Notes: generated by a model not told the origin, from the sequence alone. A DNA stretch of 64,000 bases from Acidisarcina sp. (GCA_035539175.1 DATLIY010000007.1:1-64000); one strand, 5' to 3'; counted from the first letter of the stretch, positions 1 to 9,534 are shown. Made by a program: numbers and translations.

Positions 1-235
1 CGACGACCGACGAAGAAATGAGGGGAACGGACCCCGTCCCGGAGGGTTGGCAGGAATCCGGCCAAACGATAGAACCGTAGCCCTCACTTACACCGCAAAA
101 AAAATGACATGCGTTGCGAACCAACGGCGGCCGTTCCTATAGGTCGATACACCCTAGCACTTGCAGCAGGGTGGAAGGCAAGAGGCCTGGCTCGTCCGGA
201 AAGTAGGTTACTGGTGGGTTATACTCAGCCTTGTT
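1..235. other. Left-edge region upstream of miaB
   Basis: No complete gene is visible here. One plus-strand frame is open from base 3 to a TAG at 78-80, with an acidic, Glu/Pro-rich translation that could be the last 25 residues of a gene lying outside the window. This cannot be confirmed without the upstream sequence. I see no RNA gene and no clear promoter in front of miaB. Confidence 0.3.
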
Positions 236-1579
236 ATGGCAACCGATAAGACCTTCTTCCTCGAAACCTTCGGCTGCCAGATGAATGCTCATGACTCGGA
301 AAAGGTCGTGGGCACACTGGAGCACGAGGGATACCGTCGGGTCGAAACCGAAGACGCGGCGGACCTGATTCTCTACAACACCTGCTCCATCCGCGATAAG
401 GCGGAGCAGAAGGTCTTCAACCGCCTGAACGACTATAAAAAGCTCTACAAGCAGGGCAAGCGCTTTGCCGTCCTTGGCTGCGTGGCGCAGCAGGAGGGCG
501 AAAAGATCTTCGAGCGTGCGCCCTACGTCTCGATCGTCTCCGGATCGGCCTCCTACCGGAAGCTGCCGGACATGCTGGTGCAGTTGGAGGCAGGGCAGAA
601 GCGCATCACCGGCCTGGACGACCGGCAGACGGACCAGACATTTGAGACGGAGTTTACTGCCCGCACCAATCCCTATCGGGGATACATCACGATCATCGAG
701 GGCTGCGACAAGTTCTGCGCCTATTGTGTGGTTCCATACACGCGCGGCAAGGAGCGCAGCCGCACCTCGACCTCCGTGTTGCACGAGGCCCGTCGTATGG
801 CCGACTCAGGCTACACCGAGATCCAGTTGCTGGGCCAGAATGTGAACTCGTACCAGGACCCGGAAGGGAAGTTGAGCTTCGCCGAGTTGCTGGCAGCCGT
901 GGGGCAGGTTTCCGGCATCCGCCGCGTCCGCTTTATGACGTCGCACCCGCGGCACTTTACGCGGGAGATCGTCGAGGCGATCGAAGCCTACCCAACGCTC
1001 TGCGATCATGTCCATCTTCCTGTGCAGAGCGGATCGACGGACGTGCTGCGAAGGATGAACCGGGAGTACACGCGAGAGCAGTATCTGGAGCGCATCTCCT
1101 GGATTCAAGCCGCGAAACGCCCCATCAGCCTGACGACGGACATCATTGTCGGTTTCCCCGGAGAGACGCTGGCGGACTTTGAGCAGACCCGCGATCTGCT
1201 GGCGACCGTGGAATATGACGCGGTCTTCGCCTTTAAATACTCCCCGCGCCCGAACACGCCGGCGATTACGATGGAGGACTCGATTGCAGAGGAAGAGAAG
1301 TCGAGCCGCCTTCAGGCACTGCTTGAACAGCAGCGCGAGACGCAAAGGTCTATATATAACAGGCAAATAGGATCGGTTCTTGAGGTTATGGTTGAGGGGC
1401 ATCACCCGCAAAAGGGGCAGGTAACCGGGCGCAGTTCACAGAACAAGACCGTGAACTTTACGACCATCCAGCCGATTCTTCCGGCCCCTGGAAGCTATAG
1501 GAATGTGAGGATTACCAGCAGTTTTCCGAATAGCCTGGTGGGTGAAGAAGTCGAACTGATACAGGGTTTAAGTTCATAG
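236..1579 (+). CDS. miaB: tRNA-2-methylthio-N6-dimethylallyladenosine synthase MiaB
   Basis: Radical-SAM methylthiotransferase that adds a methylthio group to i6A37 in tRNAs reading UNN codons; cytoplasmic. The three N-terminal cluster cysteines are C14, C50 and C82. The radical-SAM triad is C157, C161 and C164 in the motif GCDKFCAYC. A TRAM-like RNA-binding region fills the last ~60 residues. The length of 447 aa is normal for MiaB. The frame is open upstream to 161, but the ATG at 236 starts directly before the conserved ETFGCQMN block, so the extra 25 residues are unlikely to be real. No clear Shine-Dalgarno is seen. The next gene starts 13 bases downstream, suggesting co-transcription. 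Confidence 0.95.
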   Translation: MATDKTFFLETFGCQMNAHDSEKVVGTLEHEGYRRVETEDAADLILYNTCSIRDKAEQKVFNRLNDYKKLYKQGKRFAVLGCVAQQEGEKIFERAPYVSIVSGSASYRKLPDMLVQLEAGQKRITGLDDRQTDQTFETEFTARTNPYRGYITIIEGCDKFCAYCVVPYTRGKERSRTSTSVLHEARRMADSGYTEIQLLGQNVNSYQDPEGKLSFAELLAAVGQVSGIRRVRFMTSHPRHFTREIVEAIEAYPTLCDHVHLPVQSGSTDVLRRMNREYTREQYLERISWIQAAKRPISLTTDIIVGFPGETLADFEQTRDLLATVEYDAVFAFKYSPRPNTPAITMEDSIAEEEKSSRLQALLEQQRETQRSIYNRQIGSVLEVMVEGHHPQKGQVTGRSSQNKTVNFTTIQPILPAPGSYRNVRITSSFPNSLVGEEVELIQGLSS

Positions 1580-1592
1580 AGAGGGGTGGAAG

Positions 1593-2078
1593 ATGGACGT
1601 AGAAATGAAAATCCGGGGCCTGATGGTTGATCCTTCCACCAATATGCCCATCGTCGTGCTGAAAGACGTGAAGAGCGAGGCACTGCTGCCGATCTGGGTG
1701 GGCCTGTACGAGGCCAATGCGATCGCTTTGGAGATCGAGAAGATCGCACCCCCCAGACCGATGACGCACGATTTGCTGCGAAACCTCATCCAGGGCTTGA
1801 ATGCTCGGGTGGAAAAGATAGTAGTGACAGAGCTTAAGGACGAGACGTTCTTCGCCATGGTGTGGATTGAGCAGGACGGCGAGACAGTCGCGATTGACGC
1901 TCGTCCTTCCGACGCTCTGGCGCTCGCTTTGCGTTCCGACTGCCCAATCTACGTCAGCGAGCAGGTTCTGCAAATGGCGAAGCTGGGACCAACGGCCAAT
2001 GATAATGTCTCTGCCGAAGAGATGCGGCGCTGGCTCGAGGGCCTGAACGACGAAGATCTGGGCCGCTATAAGATGTAG
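1593..2078 (+). CDS. Bifunctional nuclease family protein (DUF151)
   Basis: A 161-residue protein of the DUF151/bifunctional nuclease family, shared by bacteria and plants. The family is reported to have DNase/RNase activity, and its true bacterial role is unclear. Features seen: the opening block MKIRGLMVDP, the central LPIWVGLYEANAIALEIE segment and the later IDARPSDALALALR signature, all in the usual order; the length is typical. A purine-rich site (gagaggggtgg) lies 5-10 bases before the ATG. It follows miaB by 13 bases on the same strand, so the two probably form an operon. In Acidobacteria this gene often sits beside tRNA or translation genes, but that is from memory. Confidence 0.9.
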   Translation: MDVEMKIRGLMVDPSTNMPIVVLKDVKSEALLPIWVGLYEANAIALEIEKIAPPRPMTHDLLRNLIQGLNARVEKIVVTELKDETFFAMVWIEQDGETVAIDARPSDALALALRSDCPIYVSEQVLQMAKLGPTANDNVSAEEMRRWLEGLNDEDLGRYKM

Positions 2079-2421
2079 GGTCGGCATCTCCGAGGGCTAC
2101 TGGGGTAGTGGTGGTCCTCAGCCACATCCAGAACAGGGAAACTCGTTAAATAGCCAGCTCCAGTCCTTGCTGGGTTTCACTATACAGAATATGCGTTATC
2201 GGACATTACGGCAGTTTTTAATCTATTGCGTATTGGACTAGGGCAACTGCGTTTTATGGCGAGGTGAAGCCGTCTGCGTTATCCCAATCCGCTCAAGTCG
2301 ATTGGAGTCTGCTGCCGTACCTTCTGCACTGGATTGACCGACCTTATTCATGCCGGTATCATGGCTCGCGAGAAGCTATCAACATCAAGAATGAATGTTG
2401 CTGTGCCCCGCAGGATGGTAC
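2079..2421. other. Intergenic region, no gene recognised
   Basis: About 340 bases between the bifunctional nuclease gene and a small membrane protein gene. It is more AT-rich than the flanks. A short plus-strand frame begins at 2334 but overlaps the better-supported gene at 2422 in another frame and shows no known motif. No strong hairpin, repeat or RNA gene was found. Confidence 0.4.
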
Positions 2422-3003
2422 ATGAGCAAGAACGTCGAGTTGGACTTAAACTGCCCGCAGTGCGAGAAAACATCAGCCAACGAGAAAATCTCGCAGAGGG
2501 CCAGCACCCACGCTTCCAAAGTGGACAAACTCGCGCGTGTTGTGGATGCACTCCGAGCCAAGGGTCACGTTATCCCGAGCCGGGTATCTGAAATCCCCGA
2601 GTTTCCTTGCCAGACTTTCGATGACCTTAGGTCCAAATTGTCCAAGCGAGAGCTTATGCTGTATCGTCCCGGGATCAATTACAGTTCGGAGGTATTCACT
2701 CTCGTGGCAACGCAGGGCGAGTCAGCTCTTTTCAATCTCTCGATGGTCGTAATGTACGTGCTTCCGGTCATCACTATTGTCCTCTCCTTGTTTGTGCGTT
2801 GGCCATGGATTCTGGCCTCCCCCGTCCTCGTCTACATGGGTTGGAAAATGGGAAGATCTACCTATATGGGAGCGATCTTCAGAAGTGCCGCTGCATCCGA
2901 AATGAATTTCTGCTTTCTGTTCTACGGTTACAAAGTAGGACTCATCCTGCCTGATGGCTCGAAGCCGTGCGTCTGGAATGGCCCCTCCAAGGTAGAGAAA
3001 TAA
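2422..3003 (+). CDS. Hypothetical membrane protein with N-terminal CPQC motif
   Basis: I do not recognise this 193-residue protein. It starts with a hydrophilic segment containing a single CxxC (CPQC near residue 10), too few cysteines for a complete zinc ribbon in one chain. A charged helical stretch follows. Two strongly hydrophobic segments lie at about residues 105-150, then a short mixed tail, suggesting an inner-membrane protein with a cytoplasmic N-terminus. The ATG at 2422 is chosen because AGGA lies 6 bases upstream; the frame extends nine codons further. Base composition is more AT-rich than neighbouring genes. No partner gene is obvious, as the downstream gene is convergent. Confidence 0.55.
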   Translation: MSKNVELDLNCPQCEKTSANEKISQRASTHASKVDKLARVVDALRAKGHVIPSRVSEIPEFPCQTFDDLRSKLSKRELMLYRPGINYSSEVFTLVATQGESALFNLSMVVMYVLPVITIVLSLFVRWPWILASPVLVYMGWKMGRSTYMGAIFRSAAASEMNFCFLFYGYKVGLILPDGSKPCVWNGPSKVEK

Positions 3004-3423
3004 AGCAACAAAACGGCAGGAATTGGCAGCGCAACAGTTTCAGGACGAAGTCCGTGCTAAGTGACTGTATCCGGATGCTCACACTGCGCAATCCATAATT
3101 ACCTAGAATCGGTCTTGCATAATTACCTAGAATCGGTCTTGTGATGCGATCGTTTTACTCTGTTCGCATTCTTAGTTGGATCGTTGTCCGTTGAAGGTCA
3201 GAATGTAGCCACGAGGGATAAGTTGGGGCGCCCGCTTTGGGCAACTCAGGCCAAGTCTCTGATTAGTCCATCTGAAGATAAGATCTCTCCATCCATTCGA
3301 AAAGCAAGATCTTCCCAGTTCAACAGTCCTGTTGGAGAAGCGTTAGACACCGAAAACCCAGCGGGTCAGCCTGAAAGTCTTCACTATTTGCATGAAACAA
3401 TCCCTATAGATCATTCTTATAAT
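3004..3423. other. Intergenic region with tandem repeat, no supported gene
   Basis: About 420 bases between convergent genes. It holds a perfect 24-bp tandem duplication (listed separately). A plus-strand frame from 3145 to 3492 has a hydrophobic start and overlaps the end of the MATE gene, but it lacks a normal start codon with a ribosome site and has no recognisable domain, so it is not called. Confidence 0.4.
3094..3141. repeat. Perfect 24-bp tandem duplication
   Basis: The unit beginning CATAATTACCTAGAATCGG occurs twice back to back (3094-3117 and 3118-3141) with no mismatch. It lies in non-coding DNA between two convergently oriented genes. Perfect identity suggests a recent slippage event or a two-copy binding site; I cannot tell which. 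Confidence 0.9.
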
Positions 3424-4827
3424 TCAGCTTGCTTCGATGGTTGGTACCTCCAGGGCTATCCGCCGGGATTCGTGGATCCATTTGCGCAGTAAGACCAGCG
3501 CGATTGCGATGAGGGCCAGCGTCAGGCCTAGCCAGAGTCCGAAGACTCCCTTCTTTGCCCCAAAACACAGGGCGTATCCGAGTGGCAATCCGAAGATCCA
3601 GTAGCCGAAGAAATTGGCCAGCATCGGCATTCGGGTCTCTCCCATGCCGCGCAAGGCTCCGGTGGAGACGGTCTGGATTCCATCGAAGATCTGGAAGACC
3701 CCGGCAAAGACCAGCAGCGGAACACCGAGCCGAAGAACTCCAGGATCGTTCGAGTAGACGCGCAGGATGGGCATGGGAATCAGCAGAAATACGGAGGCGG
3801 CCAGGGCCATGAAGCCGACCCCTGTTGCCATGGCCATCCATCCGGCACGGCGCGCCCGCGGCCCGTCACCCGCGCCAATGGCGTGCCCAACGGATACGGC
3901 AGCGGCGGCGGAAACCCCAAGTGGCACCATGTAGCTGATGCTCGCGCAATTGAGAGCGATCTGATGAGCAGCCAGGGCCTCCGGGGCGAGGCGTGCGGCC
4001 ATCACCGTGGCGGCTCCGAAGGCACCCACCTCCATCAAAATCTGGCTGGCAGCCGGCAATCCGAGTCGCAGGAGATGCCGAAGACGGCTGATTTCCGGAC
4101 CGGGCCAGTGCCGAAAAAGCTGGTGTCCCCGCTGTCGCTCATATCTCCACGCGGCAAACAGCAGGACGGCCGCCATATAGACGCGAGCGATGCAGGTGGA
4201 GAGAGCCGATCCCCGGACACCCATGGCCGAGAAACCCAGCTTGCCGTTGATGAGCACCCAATTCCCTGCCAGGTTCACGAAGTTGGCGGAGAGCAGCGCG
4301 AAGGTGACAGGGGTGGGGCGTCCCACTCCCTGGAGATAGCGGCGCGCAGCGGCGTAGAGCAGCAGCGGAAGCGTACTCCAGTTCAGGACGCGGAGGAAGC
4401 GGGTTGCCTCCCATGCAACCGAGGCATTCACGCCCCAGAAGGAAAAGAGGTGGCCGGCTCCGAAGGTGACGAGCATGCATACCGGGGTGAACGCCGCAGC
4501 GAGGTAGACGGCCTGCGCCAGCCAGCGATGGCACTCGTCATAGTCGCCGCGGCCGTGTGCCTGGGAAACGAGCGTGTCCAGGCCGAGGAGGATTCCGATG
4601 CCGAAGAGGGCGGGTGCGTAATAGACAAAGCTGCCGACCGCAACGGCGCCGATCGCTACCGGACCCAGTCCGCCGACCATGATAGTGTCGACGGTGGTCA
4701 TGCCCATCCAGCCAAGTTCGGAGAGAACCACAGGAATCGCCAACGCAAGCAGCGCGCGAAACTCACGACGCCACATCTTGCGGTGAAGACTGTTCGATTC
4801 CTTTGGGGCTGCCTGTTTCGATGCCAT
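3424..4827 (-). CDS. MATE family multidrug/Na+ exporter
   Basis: Inner-membrane antiporter of the MATE (NorM-like) family, expected to export cationic compounds in exchange for Na+ or H+. About 467 residues with roughly twelve hydrophobic segments in two homologous halves. The N-terminal half contains the typical run VVLSELGWMGMTTVDTIMVG, and the later GALRGMGETRMPM segment is the usual loop after TM9. The frame extends to a TTG at 4845, but the ATG at 4827 has AGGGTCAGG just before it and is preferred. It is transcribed alone on the minus strand, convergent with the small membrane protein gene and divergent from the glycosyltransferase. The substrate cannot be read from sequence. Confidence 0.9.
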   Translation of the reverse strand: MASKQAAPKESNSLHRKMWRREFRALLALAIPVVLSELGWMGMTTVDTIMVGGLGPVAIGAVAVGSFVYYAPALFGIGILLGLDTLVSQAHGRGDYDECHRWLAQAVYLAAAFTPVCMLVTFGAGHLFSFWGVNASVAWEATRFLRVLNWSTLPLLLYAAARRYLQGVGRPTPVTFALLSANFVNLAGNWVLINGKLGFSAMGVRGSALSTCIARVYMAAVLLFAAWRYERQRGHQLFRHWPGPEISRLRHLLRLGLPAASQILMEVGAFGAATVMAARLAPEALAAHQIALNCASISYMVPLGVSAAAAVSVGHAIGAGDGPRARRAGWMAMATGVGFMALAASVFLLIPMPILRVYSNDPGVLRLGVPLLVFAGVFQIFDGIQTVSTGALRGMGETRMPMLANFFGYWIFGLPLGYALCFGAKKGVFGLWLGLTLALIAIALVLLRKWIHESRRIALEVPTIEAS

Positions 4828-5060
4828 CCTGACCCTGCGCGGCAAAATGCCAGCTTCGAAAGTTGCTCTTCCTAATCCTACCGACTCTGCATGATTGTCC
4901 GGTCAAGCCTGCTCAGGATTGCCGAACAAGCGCGAGGAGTGAACTTAACTGAAGGGCTATTTCCCTTCCTGTAATACAGTGGGACGAACGGATGGCGAGC
5001 GATCCGGTGGCTCCGGGTTTCTGGACCAACGCTTCCGGACCAGGGACGAGGAGGCGCAAG

Positions 5061-5825
5061 ATGCCCGAGATACTCGGTTTGCAGGTGGCACCTACAAGCT
5101 ATGCGGAGATGGCTGCCACGAGCCTGGATTGGGCATCCCGGCGGGAGTCGCGCGCTGTATTTTTTGCCAACGTCCATGTCGTCATGGAGGCCTACGACGA
5201 TCCGCAGTTTCGCAGCAGCCTGAATGCTGGTGACCTGACCTGCCCGGATGGAGTCCCCCTGGTGTGGGCGCTTCGCGCACTGGGCAACCGCAATGCAACG
5301 CGGGTTTATGGCCCGGACAGCACAGTTGTGCTGCTCGAAGCCGCAGAACAGGCGGATCTTCCGGTTGGATTTTACGGAGGGAGTCCGGAGGTCCTGCAGC
5401 AACTGGTCCAGCGTGTTCAGCAGCAGCATCCGCGCCTCCGGATCGTTTATGCACTGTCTCCCCCATTCCGTCCTTTAACCGTGGAAGAAGACGAAAAGAT
5501 CACGCAGGAGATAGCCTCTTCCGGAGCGCGCATGCTCTTCGTCGGGCTGGGCTGCCCGAAGCAGGAAAAGTGGGTGATGCAGCATCACGGGAGGATTCCC
5601 GCGGTGATGTTTGCTGTCGGCGCGGCCTTCGATTTTATTGCCGGAACGACGGCGCAGGCTCCGCGATGGATGATGCGCTCTGGCCTGGAATGGGTCTTCC
5701 GCTTTGCCAGCGAGCCGAGGAGGCTTGCTCGCCGCTATCTGAAGCACAATCCCCGTTACGTAGCGTATTTTCTGCGGCAACTCATCTTGACCCGAACGCG
5801 CCAGGACGGCAATTCCGGTGCCTGA
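5061..5825 (+). CDS. WecG/TagA/CpsF family glycosyltransferase (GT26)
   Basis: GT26 enzymes transfer N-acetylmannosaminuronic acid, N-acetylmannosamine or related sugars to undecaprenyl-linked intermediates in surface polysaccharide synthesis. The 254-residue protein carries the family blocks VHVVMEAYDDP (early), CPDGVPLVWA (residues ~60-70), GFYGGSPEV and GLGCPKQEKWV, and ends with the Arg-rich FRFASEPRRLARRYL segment thought to bind membrane. The frame begins at 4992, but GAGGAGG sits 7 bases before the ATG at 5061 and the family domain begins there. It stands alone; a polysaccharide partner gene is not adjacent, although a Wzm/Wzt-like exporter lies 21 kb away. Confidence 0.92.
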   Translation: MPEILGLQVAPTSYAEMAATSLDWASRRESRAVFFANVHVVMEAYDDPQFRSSLNAGDLTCPDGVPLVWALRALGNRNATRVYGPDSTVVLLEAAEQADLPVGFYGGSPEVLQQLVQRVQQQHPRLRIVYALSPPFRPLTVEEDEKITQEIASSGARMLFVGLGCPKQEKWVMQHHGRIPAVMFAVGAAFDFIAGTTAQAPRWMMRSGLEWVFRFASEPRRLARRYLKHNPRYVAYFLRQLILTRTRQDGNSGA

Positions 5826-5924
5826 TGCGCAGATTGGCCGAAGGAAAATTGCTTCAAACGGAACCCATGTGGCCTGTGGAAGCCTCCGATCCGCCGCCTA
5901 TGTTAAAGTTGTTTAGCAATACGC

Positions 5925-6012
5925 GGAGAGATGGCCGAGTGGCTGAAGGCGCACGCTTGGAAAGCGTGTATACCGCAAGGTATCCAGGGTTCGAATCCCT
6001 GTCTCTCCGCCA
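5925..6012 (+). tRNA. tRNA-Ser (anticodon GGA)
   Basis: The acceptor stem GGAGAGA pairs with TCTCTCC, and the CCA end is encoded. The anticodon loop TTGGAAA gives anticodon GGA (reads UCC/UCU). A long variable arm is present, as expected for a class II tRNA. The T-arm has the GGTTCGAATCC signature. Confidence 0.97.
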
Positions 6013-6259
6013 TATAGAATCAATTTCTTGCACTTCAGCCACGACCTTACATCGACACAGTGTCTAGACGGCTTGCACCCGTACCTATCTGGAAATCCCC
6101 ATCGCAAAAACTTAGCTGTTACATCTGGTGTTCTTCGGTGATGGCTTGTGCAAACTGCATCCACATCGCAGAAAGCAAATTCTCGGGCTGGAATGCATTG
6201 CCACCACGCTCATGTTGTAGCCCAAAGAACACTCGCTTCAGTCATGGAATGCGCCGTAA

Positions 6260-8149
6260 TTATTTTCTGGGTGCTTTTGGGCAGGATGCGCAGAGCTCTC
6301 CGGTAATTCCCTTTCCTTCTTCCACGGTAAAAATGCGATCCAGGGCTGGCAGGTTTGTTTTTTCTATCGCTCCGCTGGGCCAGTGGATTTCGATGGTCTC
6401 GATGGTGGTTGCAGTGCCGAGGCCAAAGTGAACTCGCATGTCGTTGGAGGAGAGGTAGCTGCCGCCGCTGAGGACATCGCCGCGCTGACGGATGCCGCCT
6501 GCTGTCAGGTAAACTGTGGCGCCCACGGCATCCCGTGGGCTTCTGGGCCCGCCGACAAGCTTGAGTTCTACCCAATGATTGTGGTCCGGATTTACGTTGC
6601 GCAGCAGCACGGGAACCTGATCCATGTTGGCGATGACAACGTCGATCTTGCCGTCATTGAAGAGATCGCCAAAGGCCTCTCCCCTGCCTACGCTCACAGT
6701 GGCGAGTCCGGTGCCCTCGACCGCAGGCATCAACTCGAACTTTCCGTTCCTTAGATTGCGAAACAGCAGGGGGCGCTGCGCGTAGGATGTGCCCGCCTCC
6801 ATCGTATCCACGGACGGATAGACATGCCCGTTCACAATCAGCAGATCCTTCCACCCATCATTGTCGTAGTCGAGGAAGCCGTCGCCAAAGCCTACAAAGG
6901 GCATGGTGGCGGAGGCTAGGCCTGCTTCAAAGCTGACGTCGGTGAAGACTCCATGCCCGTTATTGTGAAAGAGCACGTCGTAGTCGTCGGAGAAGGTAGT
7001 GCTGACCAGATCCAGATGCCCGTTGTTTTCATAGTCGCCGGCGGCGAGCCCCATGTTGGCTACTTCGCGGCCATCTTCATTCACGGCAAAACCACTGGCG
7101 TAACTCTGGTCCTCGAAGGTTCCGTTGCCTTTGTTGATGTAGAGGTAGTTTGGCGTGGAGTCGTTGGCAACAATCAGGTCAGGTTTGCCGTCACCGTTCA
7201 CGTCGGCGAAGAGAGCCCCAAGCCCGTAGAATCCGTTGGGATCGCTGACGCCCAGCTTTTGGCTGACATCGGTGAAGGTGCCGTCTCCATTGTTGTGAAA
7301 GAGGTGATCGTGCTCGCCGGGAAGCCCTCGCGGGCCGCACATGACGGGGTTGCCGTGATAGGAGCAAGCCGGGCTGCCGCCATCCACCGTTAGATTTTCA
7401 GGAAGATGATTGAGGTCGAAGCGGATGTAGCCCGCGACGAAGAGGTCCAGGCGGCCATCCCCGTCATAGTCGCCAAAGGTTGCTCCTGTGGACCAGCTAC
7501 CCAGCGCAACACCGGCCTTCTCCGCAACATCGGTAAACGTGCCATCGTGATTGTTGTGGTAAAGACGGTTCTTGCCATAGTTGGAGACATAGATGTCGGG
7601 CCAGCCGTCGTTGTCATAGTCCCCTACTACGGCACCGTAACCCCAGTGATCATTCGTTACTCCGGCTTGGATGGCGACATTGGTGAAGGTGCCATCGTGA
7701 TTGTTGTGGAAGAGAGCGGCCTGCGGTGGAGGCTCCTTGCCCTTGAGCGCCTCAAAGGTCGAGCCATTCACAAAATAGATGTCGAGCCATCCATCATTGT
7801 CATAGTCGAGCAGAGCCACGCCGGGCCCCTTGGCTTCAAGGATGTAGCGTTTCTCCGGTGTTCCGGCGGTGTGATGCCAGCTTGTGAGTCCGGCGCGTTT
7901 GGCGATATCCATGAAAACGACAGGGCCGGTCTTGACGAATCCGCCCGCAGTGATGGGGCGATGCTGGCTGTCATAGACGGCCTGCTGCGCTGGGCCGGCG
8001 GCCATTCCACCCTGCGGCGGCGGTCCGCCAGGCGGAGTCTGCGCTGCCAGCGTGGTGGCCAGCGATGCCAGGACGGCCAGCAGTATCGACAGAATCGCAT
8101 CGGTGAAGATGCTTCTGGACTTCAGCGAATCTTTGCGGATCTTTGTCAT
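6260..8149 (-). CDS. Exported FG-GAP/VCBS repeat protein with ASPIC/UnbV C-terminus
   Basis: 629-residue secreted protein of the CRTAC1-like family. An N-terminal signal peptide (hydrophobic run at residues ~17-36 ending before QTPPGG) precedes a Pro/Gly linker. Then come seven or so FG-GAP/VCBS repeats, recognisable by DYDNDGWxDIYVxN and HNNHDGTFTDV units with Ca2+-binding Asp/Asn, which together form a beta-propeller. The C-terminal ~100 residues (NHNHWVELKLVG to HFGLG and IHWPSG) form the ASPIC/UnbV domain. AGGAG lies 6 bases before the ATG. Such proteins are abundant in Acidobacteria and their function is largely unknown, possibly cell-surface adhesion or carbohydrate binding. The next upstream gene on this strand is a sugar symporter. 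Confidence 0.93.
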   Translation of the reverse strand: MTKIRKDSLKSRSIFTDAILSILLAVLASLATTLAAQTPPGGPPPQGGMAAGPAQQAVYDSQHRPITAGGFVKTGPVVFMDIAKRAGLTSWHHTAGTPEKRYILEAKGPGVALLDYDNDGWLDIYFVNGSTFEALKGKEPPPQAALFHNNHDGTFTNVAIQAGVTNDHWGYGAVVGDYDNDGWPDIYVSNYGKNRLYHNNHDGTFTDVAEKAGVALGSWSTGATFGDYDGDGRLDLFVAGYIRFDLNHLPENLTVDGGSPACSYHGNPVMCGPRGLPGEHDHLFHNNGDGTFTDVSQKLGVSDPNGFYGLGALFADVNGDGKPDLIVANDSTPNYLYINKGNGTFEDQSYASGFAVNEDGREVANMGLAAGDYENNGHLDLVSTTFSDDYDVLFHNNGHGVFTDVSFEAGLASATMPFVGFGDGFLDYDNDGWKDLLIVNGHVYPSVDTMEAGTSYAQRPLLFRNLRNGKFELMPAVEGTGLATVSVGRGEAFGDLFNDGKIDVVIANMDQVPVLLRNVNPDHNHWVELKLVGGPRSPRDAVGATVYLTAGGIRQRGDVLSGGSYLSSNDMRVHFGLGTATTIETIEIHWPSGAIEKTNLPALDRIFTVEEGKGITGELCASCPKAPRK

Positions 8150-8266
8150 GCACTCCTGGAAAGCGTCCCCACAATGTAAGTATGCCTAAGTATTTGGAAA
8201 CGGCATCTTCCGGAGGGAGCAAACCCTGATCTTCTGGCCACGTCTCCAGCGTGCCGAGGGTTTGCT

Positions 8267-9412
8267 TCAATTCTCCAGTGTGTTCGCGGCGTGCATAGGC
8301 TCGGGGCTCTCGATTGCCTTGATGTAGTTGCCATAGCCAACTACAACCGTGGAGATGAGGAGGAAGAGTAACCCGGCGGCAACAAGGACACGGGTCCGTC
8401 TGCTGGTGCCCTGCCATTCCCGCAGTAGGATGCCGATGATGGTGGCAAAAATCATGATGCTGGCCATGTGAAGGGTCCAGCTGGAGAAGTCGTATTTCCC
8501 CATCTTCGTCTGGCCCATGCTGTAGAAGAAAAACTGAAAGTACCACGTAATTCCAGCCAGGGCAGCGAACGCGTAGTTGGCGAACAGGGTGCCTATGCTG
8601 ATCCGGCTTGGTGCTGGCGGGATCCCGCTGGATGGCGCGGACATGCCGAGGTACTGTCCGGCAGAGTGGTTCCGGCCCAGGAGGAGGAGGCACCAGAGAA
8701 AATTTGTGGTGAAGCCGCCGAGCATGACGACGATCAGCACCGGAAGGTTTTGCCACAGATCGATGCGGTCATGGGATAGCAGCGCAGCCTTCGCCAGAAC
8801 AGCGATGGGCTTGCCCGCGGCCAGACCATAGGCGAAGCAGGCACTCATAACTCCGGAGAGGATGGACACGGCAACGCCGCGACTGTAGTGAAACTCCTTC
8901 ACGGATGCCATCTTTTTTTCTGCGGTAAGCTCTACTTCTTTGGATCGACCCGCGAAGCCGCTGAACAAAATACCGATCACGCAGACGCCGAGGCCAAGCA
9001 GGATGACCTCCCCGGAGCTACTGTGAGCAATCGAGCCGATTTCGCCGTTGAAGATGGGTGGCATCAGCGTTCCGAAGACGGTACACAAGCCGAGCACCAG
9101 CGGATAGGCCAGCGCGAAGCCGAGGTAACGGACCGCAAGGCCGCAGGTGAGGCCGCCAAAGCCCCACATGCATCCCCAGAAATAGGCCCAGAAGATGCTC
9201 GAAGCGGGAGCAGCGTGGAGTATCGAGAAGACTCCCGGGACAAGCAGAGAAGCAATCAGGACCGGTGCGAAAATCCAACTGAAGATTCCCTGAACCAGCC
9301 AGTAGACCTCCCAGGACCAGCGCTGAATGCCGCGAAACGGGAGATAGCAACTTGCGGAGGCAAGACCGCCAAGCCAGTGGTAGATGACCCCAACAAACGG
9401 ATTGACTCCCAA
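8267..9412 (-). CDS. RhaT-like L-rhamnose/H+ symporter family protein
   Basis: 381-residue inner-membrane protein with about ten hydrophobic segments, matching the layout of E. coli RhaT, which imports L-rhamnose with a proton. Family-like blocks: GxxSASCYLPF at the start, the WSWExxWLVQGIFSW segment, WGFGGLxxGLAVRYLG, and near the end WYFQFFFYSMGQTKMGxYDFSSWTLHM followed by LREW. The start is a TTG at 9412, favoured because GAGGG lies 8 bases upstream and the homology begins there. It lies 117 bases upstream of the FG-GAP gene on the same strand and may be co-transcribed. No rhamnose-catabolic genes are adjacent, so the transported sugar is uncertain. Confidence 0.88.
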   Translation of the reverse strand: MGVNPFVGVIYHWLGGLASASCYLPFRGIQRWSWEVYWLVQGIFSWIFAPVLIASLLVPGVFSILHAAPASSIFWAYFWGCMWGFGGLTCGLAVRYLGFALAYPLVLGLCTVFGTLMPPIFNGEIGSIAHSSSGEVILLGLGVCVIGILFSGFAGRSKEVELTAEKKMASVKEFHYSRGVAVSILSGVMSACFAYGLAAGKPIAVLAKAALLSHDRIDLWQNLPVLIVVMLGGFTTNFLWCLLLLGRNHSAGQYLGMSAPSSGIPPAPSRISIGTLFANYAFAALAGITWYFQFFFYSMGQTKMGKYDFSSWTLHMASIMIFATIIGILLREWQGTSRRTRVLVAAGLLFLLISTVVVGYGNYIKAIESPEPMHAANTLEN

Positions 9413-9534
9413 GAGTTCCCTCGCCAGATTTGCCGTGCTCTGAACTGTTCCTTCGATGTGCGCTAGAAATCATAAAGCAGCAGATTCCATTACGGCATAT
9501 GTTTATTCCTGGAATCCTGCATTGCGTCGGATGC

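Noticed and set aside
137-784. Long minus-strand frame over miaB
   Set aside because: It lies over a strongly conserved gene in the opposite direction; its translation shows no family features.
2334-2591. Plus-strand frame overlapping the small membrane protein gene
   Set aside because: Different frame from the better-supported gene at 2422, no known motif, no ribosome site.
3145-3492. Plus-strand frame with a hydrophobic start in the gap before the MATE gene
   Set aside because: No acceptable start with ribosome site, overlaps the end of the opposite-strand MATE gene, and no domain recognised.
5925-6260. Possible integration site at the tRNA-Ser 3' end
   Set aside because: No integrase gene, no repeat of the tRNA end and no change in gene type nearby.
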